From Eubacteriales bacterium (lineage in GTDB: Bacteria > Bacillota > Clostridia > Lachnospirales > Lachnospiraceae), in contig JAUNOY010000010.1 of assembly GCA_030536995.1 (NCBI GenBank), positions 1-64,000 on the forward strand: a stretch of DNA of 64,000 nucleotides, given 5' to 3'. This document shows positions 1-7,054 of the stretch, piece by piece. The notes beneath the pieces are model-generated. The model saw only the letters and a program-made list of their open reading frames with translations. It searched no databases and had not been told where the DNA came from. How positions within the stretch are numbered: position 1 is the first letter of the stretch; each line of letters begins with the position of its first letter. Both the position numbers and the translations under genes were made by a program.

Positions 1-64
1 TTTTTGAAATTCTTTAAAAGTATTTGAGAAGCGATTTTGTCGGCTCTGTTCAAGCAACTTATTT

Positions 65-93
65 AGTATGCCATGTATTCAATTATTTGTCAA
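65..93 (-). promoter_or_regulatory. sigma-A type promoter reading off the left edge
   Basis: On the minus strand a TTGACA box (plus 88-93) and a CATACT box (plus 65-70) are separated by 17 bases. The sequence after it (AAATAAG, then a stretch without a start codon) runs off the window. The overall look resembles clostridial rRNA operon promoters, but no rRNA sequence is present here, so the downstream gene is unknown. Confidence 0.45.
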
Positions 94-162
94 TAGTTAT
101 TTTTGTTTTTCCAAATTTTTTAAGCTTTATTTTTACATAAACAATTTACCTCCGCATCCTTA

Positions 163-346
163 TTACCTCTTCACTGACATTTCTTCCACTACAGCTACGC
201 CATATCGGTCTGCAATCCTACGGATCAGTTTGTGCAGATGTCCCCTTCTCTGATCCCGTATCTTTTCATGACACCTGAAATGTTTTATCAAGGAATATCT
301 TTTATTCTTTTGTTGGATAAATCCGAAAACGATATGCTACGTTCAA
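163..346 (-). pseudogene. decayed fragment of an IS200/IS605-type tnpB (OrfB)
   Basis: Reading the minus strand from a TTG at 346 gives NVAYRFRIYPTKE, then a stop codon, then KIFLDKTFQVS and another stop. NVAYRFRIYPTKEQ is the typical N-terminus of IS605 OrfB/TnpB proteins. A shifted frame just downstream gives EKIRDQRRGHLHKLIRRIA followed by DRYGVAVVEEMSVKR and a stop, which matches the middle TnpB segment with its HKL and VEEMSVK signature. The roughly 100 residues normally between these two parts are missing, and the C-terminal RuvC and zinc-finger parts are absent. I infer an inactive remnant with an internal deletion. No transposon end hairpins were identified. Confidence 0.6.
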
Positions 347-413
347 TGTTTTTCTCTCCCTGACTTTCGATGTTTTCCCGGATTTCCGGACACTCTTTTT
401 TCAAGTATGTTGA

Positions 414-449
414 AAATAACCGCCAGAGGCACATCTCTGACGGTTTGAT
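414..449 (-). terminator. terminator of the radA operon
   Basis: Minus-strand hairpin with arms AACCGTCAGAG and CTCTGGCGGTT, one mismatch in the stem and a short loop, followed by ATTTTC. It lies about 20 bases beyond the radA stop codon. Confidence 0.6.
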
Positions 450-464
450 TCAGCATTTTTCATA

Positions 465-1844
465 TTAATATTTCTTCATAATATAGGTAATTGCCTCTTT
501 AATCTGGGATACATACACCAGGCTAAGCCCCTCTGTATCTCCTACTGATCCTTTGCATACTTCAGGAAGAATCACCGTTTCAAACCCTAGCTTCTTTGCC
601 TCCTGTACACGCTGACCAGCCATGCTTACAGCACGAACCTCACCACTTAATCCTATTTCTCCAAATGCCATCAGATTATCCGGAATCACAATATCCTTAT
701 AGCTAGACACAATTGCAAGGCAGATTCCAAGGTCAATCGCAGGCTCTGTCATCTTCATTCCTCCTGCAATATTCACATACGCATCAGATGAAGCCAGATG
801 AATTCCCAGCTTTTTCTCCAACACTGCCATAAGAAGATTCACCCTGTTAAAATCCGTACCTACAGCAGTTCTCCTCGGAATCCCAAAATTGCTCTGACAG
901 ACGAGAGCTTGAATTTCTACAAGAATTGGACGCGTCCCTTCCATAGAGCACGCCACTACAGAACCTGAAGCATCTTCCGGTCTTCCATTAAGTAGAAATT
1001 CTGAAGGATTCTTTACCTCCTCCAATCCTGTTCCACACATTTCGAACACTCCAATTTCGTTTGTAGAACCGAATCTATTCTTCACTGCCCGCAAAATTCT
1101 ATAAGATGCATGGCGATCTCCCTCAAAATACAGAACTGTATCCACCATATGCTCCAAAACTCTGGGACCAGCCACATTTCCTTCCTTTGTCACATGCCCC
1201 ACAATAAAAATAGAGACTCCCATGCCTTTTGCAATCTGCATGAGAACATTGGTGGATTCCCGTACCTGAGAAACACTTCCCGGAGCAGAACTGATATCCT
1301 CATGAAACATCGTCTGTATGGAATCAATCACAGCAACATCCGGTTTCCTTCGCTCAATAATCTCACGAATCACTTCCAGATTTGTTTCACAAAGGAGCTG
1401 CATCTTATCATTAAAATTTCCGATACGATTCGCCCGAAGTTTAATCTGACGCAATGATTCCTCTCCAGAAATATACAGAACATCCTTTTTATTTTCTGCC
1501 AGATTTCTGCATACTTGTAAAAGAAGGGTGGACTTCCCTATACCCGGATCTCCACCCACTAAAACCAGAGAGCCGGGGACGATTCCTCCCCCCAGCACTC
1601 TGTCAAGCTCTCCTATACTTGTAGTCTGACGCTCATCCTCAGACAAATTGATATCTTTTAAAATAACCGGCTCCGGTCGTTTATCCGAACCCCTGCTGCC
1701 GGAAGATGCTGTGCTTTTCTTTGATGTAACAACTTCTTCCACAAAAGAATTCCATGCTTTACACCCCGGACACTGTCCCATCCACTTAGATGATTCGTAT
1801 CCACATTCCTGGCAAAAATACACTGTTTTTTTGTTTTTCAGCAT
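465..1844 (-). CDS. radA: DNA repair protein RadA (Sms)
   Basis: A 459-residue protein of normal RadA length. The N-terminus has a four-cysteine zinc finger (C11, C14, C25, C28). A RecA-like ATPase follows, with Walker A GGDPGIGKST near residues 96-105 and the RadA signature KNRFG near residue 255. The C-terminal third is the Lon-protease-like domain. RadA is a DnaB-type helicase that helps branch migration during recombinational repair and transformation. The start codon overlaps the end of the upstream gene by seven bases (ATGCTGA), which implies translational coupling. A terminator follows directly. Identification is secure; the substrate role is from family knowledge. Confidence 0.97.
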   Translation of the reverse strand: MLKNKKTVYFCQECGYESSKWMGQCPGCKAWNSFVEEVVTSKKSTASSGSRGSDKRPEPVILKDINLSEDERQTTSIGELDRVLGGGIVPGSLVLVGGDPGIGKSTLLLQVCRNLAENKKDVLYISGEESLRQIKLRANRIGNFNDKMQLLCETNLEVIREIIERRKPDVAVIDSIQTMFHEDISSAPGSVSQVRESTNVLMQIAKGMGVSIFIVGHVTKEGNVAGPRVLEHMVDTVLYFEGDRHASYRILRAVKNRFGSTNEIGVFEMCGTGLEEVKNPSEFLLNGRPEDASGSVVACSMEGTRPILVEIQALVCQSNFGIPRRTAVGTDFNRVNLLMAVLEKKLGIHLASSDAYVNIAGGMKMTEPAIDLGICLAIVSSYKDIVIPDNLMAFGEIGLSGEVRAVSMAGQRVQEAKKLGFETVILPEVCKGSVGDTEGLSLVYVSQIKEAITYIMKKY

Positions 1845-2251
1845 TTTACAACTTTAACTTCCACTTTTGCTGCATTACCAAGTTCTACACTGAAGGAAAG
1901 CTTTCCGCCAAGATTTGTTTTCATCTTTCCTGTACTTGCCCCTTCAATAAATACTTCATATTCTGTGTCCGGCTCCATCTCTACTGTAATCTGTGCATCC
2001 TCTGCGCCTTCCACAGCAAAACTCATCTCTGTACCACTCTGAGCGAGATGGAATACTGCTGTCCCTGGAACAGATTCATACACAAACATCTCGTTTCGTT
2101 CCAGTTTAGTAATCTCTTTGAAAGTCTTTACTTTATACATATCTCCCTGATGCTGATAGTCTGAGAGTTTTGATTTCTGGTTCAGCTCATAATCGCCAAA
2201 ACTGATTGCTCCATCCTCTTCTGTACGGATTAACTCTTTAATTACTGCCAT
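1838..2251 (-). CDS. unknown small beta-rich protein coupled to radA
   Basis: A 137-residue acidic protein with no signal peptide or membrane segment. It starts with a conserved-looking MAVIKELIRTEEDGAISFGDYEL stretch, of which the first 20 residues are quoted loosely here as MAVIKELIRTEEDG, and then has alternating beta-type segments. Similar proteins next to radA in Lachnospiraceae are sometimes labelled endosialidase. I see no catalytic signature to support that name and leave function open. It overlaps radA by seven bases, so the two are probably made together. A GGGAGGA ribosome binding site precedes the start, and a promoter lies about 80 bases upstream. Confidence 0.75.
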   Translation of the reverse strand: MAVIKELIRTEEDGAISFGDYELNQKSKLSDYQHQGDMYKVKTFKEITKLERNEMFVYESVPGTAVFHLAQSGTEMSFAVEGAEDAQITVEMEPDTEYEVFIEGASTGKMKTNLGGKLSFSVELGNAAKVEVKVVKC

Positions 2252-2329
2252 TTATATGTCCTCCCTAAGACTCTTTGGTTGTTTCGCAGCTACCCATTCC
2301 GAATAGTCTTCTGCATTTTTATGTGACCT

Positions 2330-2358
2330 ATTATATCTTATAACACAGTAGTTTTCCA
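2330..2358 (-). promoter_or_regulatory. promoter of the radA operon
   Basis: On the minus strand a TGGAAA -35 box (plus 2353-2358) is separated by 17 bases from a perfect TATAAT -10 box (plus 2330-2335). It lies about 80 bases upstream of the first gene of the pair. Confidence 0.55.
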
Positions 2359-2408
2359 GTATTTTGACATAAATTTTATAAGTTTTTAACAAATTCCAGT
2401 TCTATTCA

Positions 2409-4871
2409 CTATATATTCTGCCTGTTTGCAGTGAAATAAATTTCTTTATTATGAATCCTTACCTGTACGGCATCTCCCCGCTTTATCTTCCCGTCCAAAA
2501 TCTCGTTTGCAAGCTTATCTTCAATCCTGCTCTGAATCGCGCGGCGCAGCGGTCTTGCCCCGTATTTACTGTCAAATCCGGTTTCTGCCAGATAATCTTT
2601 TACAGCCCCGGTCACTGTAAGAGTAATATCCATCTGCTCTTTACAGCGTTTCTCCAGAATTTTAAGCAAAATAGTCACTATTTTTTTAATATTTTCTTTG
2701 CTTAATACATGAAAGACCATAATTTCATCGATACGATTGAGAAATTCCGGTTTAAATATCCGGCGCACTTCCTCCATCACACCTGACTTCATCCGTTCAT
2801 AGTCCCTCTTCTCGTCATCGCCAGACATGAATCCGAGACGCTTCGGTTCCATAATTGCCTGCGCACCTGCATTGGAGGTCATAATGATAATCGTCTGCTT
2901 AAAATCTACCTTTCTTCCGTGGGCATCTGTAATATGTCCATCGTCCAAAACCTGAAGAAGAATGTTAAACACATCCGGATGCGCTTTTTCAATCTCATCA
3001 AAAAGGAGAACACTGTACGGATTTCTGCGTACTTTTTCGCTAAGCTGACCACCTTCTTCATATCCCACATATCCCGGAGGTGATCCAATCAGCTTGGAAA
3101 CACTGTGCTTTTCCATATATTCAGACATATCTACACGAATCATAGCCTGTTCGCTTCCAAAAACCGCCTCTGCAAGAGCCTTGGAGAGTTCTGTTTTTCC
3201 CACACCTGTAGGTCCCAGGAAAAGGAATGAGCCAATCGGACGGTTTGGATCTTTCAGCCCTACACGTCCACGCTTCACAGCCTGAGCTACCGCTTTTACA
3301 GCTTCTTCCTGTCCTATTACACGCTTTTGAAGTTCTTTTTCCAGATGGGCAAGACGCTTTGTCTCTCCCTCCGTCAACTTCTGCACCGGAATCTTCGTCC
3401 AGTCAGAAATGATATCAGCCACTGCAGACTCGTTTACAATCAAAACTTTCTTTTTATTCTTTCTCTCTACCTTTGTTCTGAGACGGGAAAGCTGTTCTTC
3501 TACCTCAATCTGGCATTTCTGAATTTCCTTTGCCCTGGACAAATCTGCCGTTTTTACAGCTTCCTCCTTTTCTTTACGGATTTCCTGAAGCCGATTCTCC
3601 AACTTCTCTGTTTCCGGAACTTCCCTAAATCCTGCAAGCTGGATTTTAGATGAGGCTTCGTCAATCACATCGATTGCTTTATCCGGGAGAAAACGATCAT
3701 TAATATAACGCACAGACATTTTTACCGCAGCCTCTAATGCTTCGTCTTCAATTTTTACTCCATGATGCTGTTCATAGTACGGACGCAATCCCTGAAGAAT
3801 CGCAACTGCATCTTCTTCTGAAGGCTCCTCTACTGTCACAGGCTGAAAACGGCGTTCCAGTGCAGCATCTTTCTCAATATATTTACGATATTCTTCCAAA
3901 GTAGTCGCTCCAATAAGCTGAATCTCTCCTCTGGAAAGTGATGGTTTCAAGATATTGGATGCATCCAGAGCACCTTCTGCTCCTCCTGCTCCAATAATGG
4001 TATGGAGTTCATCAATAAATAAAAGAATCCCCTGATTCTCGCTTACCTCCTGAACTACATTTTTAATTCTCTCCTCAAATTCGCCTCTGTACTTGCTTCC
4101 TGCTACCATTCCCGAAAGATCAAGAACCACCAGACGTTTCTCTTTCATGGAATCCGGAACTGCACCTGCAACAATTCGCTGGGCAAGTCCCTCCGCGATA
4201 GCAGTTTTACCTACGCCCGGCTCACCTACAAGGCATGGATTATTTTTTGTTCTCCGGCTTATAATCTGAATCAGACGTGTAATCTCTTTCTCTCGCCCTA
4301 CTACCGGATCAAGCTTTCCTTCCGCCGCCAGCTCCGTAAGATCCCGGCTGTACTGATCAAGCGTCGGCGTAGCTGTAGCCTTTCCGCCATTCATTGAACG
4401 TACCGCCTGAATTTCTTCGGAAATCGCCTCTTTATCCATTCCCATAGCAGTCAGCAACGCTGTAAACAGCTTCTGAATGCTAACTCCCATTGTATGAAGA
4501 AGTCTGGTTCCCACACAGTCTGTTTCTTTAAGCATAGCAAGAAGAAGATGCTCCGTTCCTGCAGCTTCTCCAGTCATATATTCTGCGTCCTCAACAGCCC
4601 CCTCTATGATTCGTTTTGCCCTGGGACTATATCCCGGATCTTTTACAATCGTCGCCCCGGAAGACGGCGCAATCAGCTTTTCTATCAGCTCCATCAGCCG
4701 CTCTTCCTCTACCTGGAATTCCTCCAGTACCTTTCCGGCCGTACCTTCCGGCTCCTTCAAAAGCCCTGCCAGTAAATGCTCGGTACCTATATAAGTATGA
4801 CCGCAGGACTGGGCGGTCTTTTTCGCCAGCTTAAGTGCATTTAATGCCTGTCCTGTAAATCTCTGCTGCAT
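2409..4871 (-). CDS. clpC: ATP-dependent Clp protease ATP-binding subunit ClpC
   Basis: An 820-residue Hsp100 unfoldase. The Clp N-terminal repeat domain spans about residues 1-145. The first AAA+ module carries Walker A GEPGVGKT and the arginine-rich ALERRFQPV segment. A coiled linker rich in E, K and R follows, then a second AAA+ module with Walker A GPTGVGKT and the sensor region GARPLRRAIQ near the C-terminus. It unfolds substrates for the ClpP peptidase. It is preceded by a GntR-type regulator in the same direction, nine bases away. The usual ctsR, mcsA and mcsB genes are not next to it. Confidence 0.96.
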   Translation of the reverse strand: MQQRFTGQALNALKLAKKTAQSCGHTYIGTEHLLAGLLKEPEGTAGKVLEEFQVEEERLMELIEKLIAPSSGATIVKDPGYSPRAKRIIEGAVEDAEYMTGEAAGTEHLLLAMLKETDCVGTRLLHTMGVSIQKLFTALLTAMGMDKEAISEEIQAVRSMNGGKATATPTLDQYSRDLTELAAEGKLDPVVGREKEITRLIQIISRRTKNNPCLVGEPGVGKTAIAEGLAQRIVAGAVPDSMKEKRLVVLDLSGMVAGSKYRGEFEERIKNVVQEVSENQGILLFIDELHTIIGAGGAEGALDASNILKPSLSRGEIQLIGATTLEEYRKYIEKDAALERRFQPVTVEEPSEEDAVAILQGLRPYYEQHHGVKIEDEALEAAVKMSVRYINDRFLPDKAIDVIDEASSKIQLAGFREVPETEKLENRLQEIRKEKEEAVKTADLSRAKEIQKCQIEVEEQLSRLRTKVERKNKKKVLIVNESAVADIISDWTKIPVQKLTEGETKRLAHLEKELQKRVIGQEEAVKAVAQAVKRGRVGLKDPNRPIGSFLFLGPTGVGKTELSKALAEAVFGSEQAMIRVDMSEYMEKHSVSKLIGSPPGYVGYEEGGQLSEKVRRNPYSVLLFDEIEKAHPDVFNILLQVLDDGHITDAHGRKVDFKQTIIIMTSNAGAQAIMEPKRLGFMSGDDEKRDYERMKSGVMEEVRRIFKPEFLNRIDEIMVFHVLSKENIKKIVTILLKILEKRCKEQMDITLTVTGAVKDYLAETGFDSKYGARPLRRAIQSRIEDKLANEILDGKIKRGDAVQVRIHNKEIYFTANRQNI

Positions 4872-4880
4872 ATCGTCCTC

Positions 4881-5255
4881 CTATCTGATACTGTATTCAT
4901 CAAAAATTTCATCAATCAATTGATGAACTTCTTCTCTGGTCACATTTTTACAGCAGCCTTTCGCCAGTGCAACCAGCAAATGATCTTTCATTTCTTCTAA
5001 AGCCTTGCGTTTGTTCACATCAATTGCAATCACAGCTCCCCGCCTGCGATCAATTGTGACAAATCCCTCCTGACGCAGGAGAGAGTACGCCTTATTTACT
5101 GTGTGCATATTAATACCCACTGTTTCTGCAAGCTGACGCACAGAAGGAAGTGTATCTCCTTCCTGAAGTCTGGATGTTGCGATGCCCATGATGATCTGGT
5201 TCGTCAACTGTATATAAATAGCTTCATTACTGTTGAAATCTATTTCAATCATCAT
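4881..5255 (-). CDS. GntR-family (YtrA-type) transcriptional regulator
   Basis: A 124-residue protein. Residues about 8-75 form a GntR winged helix-turn-helix (IYIQLTNQIIMGIATSRLQ, then LPSVRQLAETVGINMHTVNKA with a basic RRRGA wing). The short C-terminal helical tail with no ligand domain is typical of the YtrA subfamily, whose members often repress their own operon. It sits immediately upstream of clpC, so it may take the place of CtsR as the local regulator; that is inference. An AAAGGAG ribosome binding site precedes the ATG. Confidence 0.88.
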   Translation of the reverse strand: MMIEIDFNSNEAIYIQLTNQIIMGIATSRLQEGDTLPSVRQLAETVGINMHTVNKAYSLLRQEGFVTIDRRRGAVIAIDVNKRKALEEMKDHLLVALAKGCCKNVTREEVHQLIDEIFDEYSIR

Positions 5256-5349
5256 AACAAAAACTCCTTTATCTGAAAGTGTTATTTCCTGACAGAAATG
5301 TTATATCCATACTAGCACATATGCCGTAATTTGAAAACCTTTTTTTCGC

Positions 5350-5380
5350 AGAAAAGGCAGCCTGTCCTCCGGCTGCCTAC
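5350..5380 (-). terminator. terminator of the ABC exporter/two-component operon
   Basis: Minus-strand hairpin AGGCAGCC / GGCTGCCT with an eight-base loop, followed by TTTCTG, right at the kinase stop codon. Confidence 0.8.
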
Positions 5381-6333
5381 TGATTTTTCACTGGATAAAA
5401 TTTTATAAGAAATTCCGTTCCTTCTCCTTCCCTGCTGCAAACGCTCACTGTTGCACCCTGAAGAAGGAAAATCTGGCGGGACATGGCAAGACCGATTCCC
5501 ACACTGGACGCGTCAGAATTTGACGCCTTGTAAAACCGCTCAAAAATATGAGGCAGATCTTTTTGCGCAATTCCTTTTCCATTATCCCGGATCATAATAT
5601 TTGTGGAAAAATTATTCTGACTGACCGCTATTTTCACGAATCCTCCCGGTTCTGTATGTTCCAGACAATTTTTTACAATATTGGATAAGGCCTCCGTGGT
5701 CCAGCGAACATCGCAGACAAGGAACATATCATGTGTTTTTTCTCTTAAAGAAGATCCTTCTGAGGGCACCCCCATGCTCAGACCTATCTCCTTCACCTCC
5801 GCCATCACCTCGAAGGATTTCATAACACTTTCCAGAAGCTCCTTCACGGAAATCTTTTCTTTTTTCAGTTTCAGAACTCCTGCTTCAAGCTGGGAAAGAA
5901 CTAGAAGATTTTTGATAAGCCAAATAATACGTTCTGTTTCACGGTCAATATTTGATACAAATTCCAGTCTTTTTTCTGTGGAAAGTCCGGGGTCTTTCAA
6001 AAGATCTGTCATAATTGTTATTGCTGCCATCGGTGTTTTTATCTGATGAGAAACATCGGAAAGGAAATCTGAAAGATACTTTCGTTCGGACTTTTCCATA
6101 TCTCTCTGACCGTTCAGCCGAATCATCAGCTTATAAATCTCGCTTTGGAGAATCCCCATTTTTCCTTCTCTCTGCTTCTCCGGATTCGGAAGCTCTGCTC
6201 CATCCTGCAGCTTCATCAGATAAGCAATCATATAATCCAGCTCTTTTTCCCGTTTTCGGTAAAGATAAAAGAATACCGCGATTGACGCAAGCAGGCATAC
6301 GCCCAAAATACAGGCTGCTGTTTTCCAACTCAT
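5377..6333 (-). CDS. sensor histidine kinase
   Basis: A 318-residue kinase. One N-terminal membrane segment (about residues 4-24) is followed by a short cytoplasmic linker, a HisKA domain with the phospho-acceptor in DVSHQIKTPMAAI, and a HATPase domain with N, G1 (DNGKGIAQKDLPHIFERF) and G2 (SVGIGLAMS) boxes. The lack of a sizeable external sensor loop is common in kinases that sense through a partner transporter. It starts two bases after the response regulator gene ends and lies downstream of an ABC exporter, so I infer regulation of that exporter. Confidence 0.93.
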   Translation of the reverse strand: MSWKTAACILGVCLLASIAVFFYLYRKREKELDYMIAYLMKLQDGAELPNPEKQREGKMGILQSEIYKLMIRLNGQRDMEKSERKYLSDFLSDVSHQIKTPMAAITIMTDLLKDPGLSTEKRLEFVSNIDRETERIIWLIKNLLVLSQLEAGVLKLKKEKISVKELLESVMKSFEVMAEVKEIGLSMGVPSEGSSLREKTHDMFLVCDVRWTTEALSNIVKNCLEHTEPGGFVKIAVSQNNFSTNIMIRDNGKGIAQKDLPHIFERFYKASNSDASSVGIGLAMSRQIFLLQGATVSVCSREGEGTEFLIKFYPVKNQ

Positions 6334-6335
6334 GT

Positions 6336-7007
6336 CTATGCCTCCATTCGATAACCAATACCGCGCACCGTCTGAATAAGATTATTCTCATCCTCCAGCT
6401 TCGCCCGCAGCCGCTTAATGTATACACTCAGGGTATTATCATTGACAAAATCTCCCACCTCATCCCAAAGACAGCTCAAAATCTGCTGTCTGGTGAGAAT
6501 CTGTCCTCTGTGGTTCAAAAACACCAGAAGGAGTTTGTATTCCATTGCTGTCAAAACTACCTCTGTCTCTTTGTCATAAAGCTTCCCTGTTTTAGGATTT
6601 AATGTAAATCTTCCAATCTTCGTCAGAGCTTCCTGCTCCTGATATTCTCCTGTACGCCGCAGAATCGCTTTCATTCTTGCCATAAGCTCACGCACCCGAA
6701 AAGGCTTGGCTATATAATCATCCGCTCCCAGCTCCAGCGCCATCACTGTATTCACCTCATCGTCGCAGGCAGTCAGGAATAAAATCGGCATTCTGCTTTT
6801 TTCTCTGATTTTCCGGCAGATTTCGTAGCCTGTACCATCCGGAAGCATAATATCAAGAAGACAGAAAGCAATTCCCCTATCCATCTCCAGCATTTCGAGT
6901 GCACCCTCCACCGAACAGGCTGTCACAACCTCATACCCTTCCCCAAGAAGGGAATATCTGAGTCCTTCCAGAATAATCTTATCGTCTTCTACAACCAATA
7001 CCTTCAT
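6336..7007 (-). CDS. OmpR/PhoB-type response regulator
   Basis: About 223 residues. The receiver domain has the acidic pocket EDD, the phosphorylated aspartate in CLLDIMLPDG, and TAC and KPF switch residues. The C-terminal winged helix carries LTAMEYKLL and the VRGIGYRME ending. I chose the ATG at 7007 because AAAGGAAG lies six bases upstream; an ATG seven codons earlier has no such site. The gene is between the ABC permease and its kinase. It probably activates the operon through the inverted repeat upstream of the ATPase gene. Confidence 0.94.
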   Translation of the reverse strand: MKVLVVEDDKIILEGLRYSLLGEGYEVVTACSVEGALEMLEMDRGIAFCLLDIMLPDGTGYEICRKIREKSRMPILFLTACDDEVNTVMALELGADDYIAKPFRVRELMARMKAILRRTGEYQEQEALTKIGRFTLNPKTGKLYDKETEVVLTAMEYKLLLVFLNHRGQILTRQQILSCLWDEVGDFVNDNTLSVYIKRLRAKLEDENNLIQTVRGIGYRMEA

Positions 7008-7054
7008 TTTTCGCTTCCTTTTGCTCATATTTTTATAACAATCTTCTTTTTCTA

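Noticed and set aside
1838..2251. Endosialidase function for the gene upstream of radA
   Set aside because: The name is sometimes attached to similar proteins, but the sequence is small and shows no glycosidase active-site pattern.
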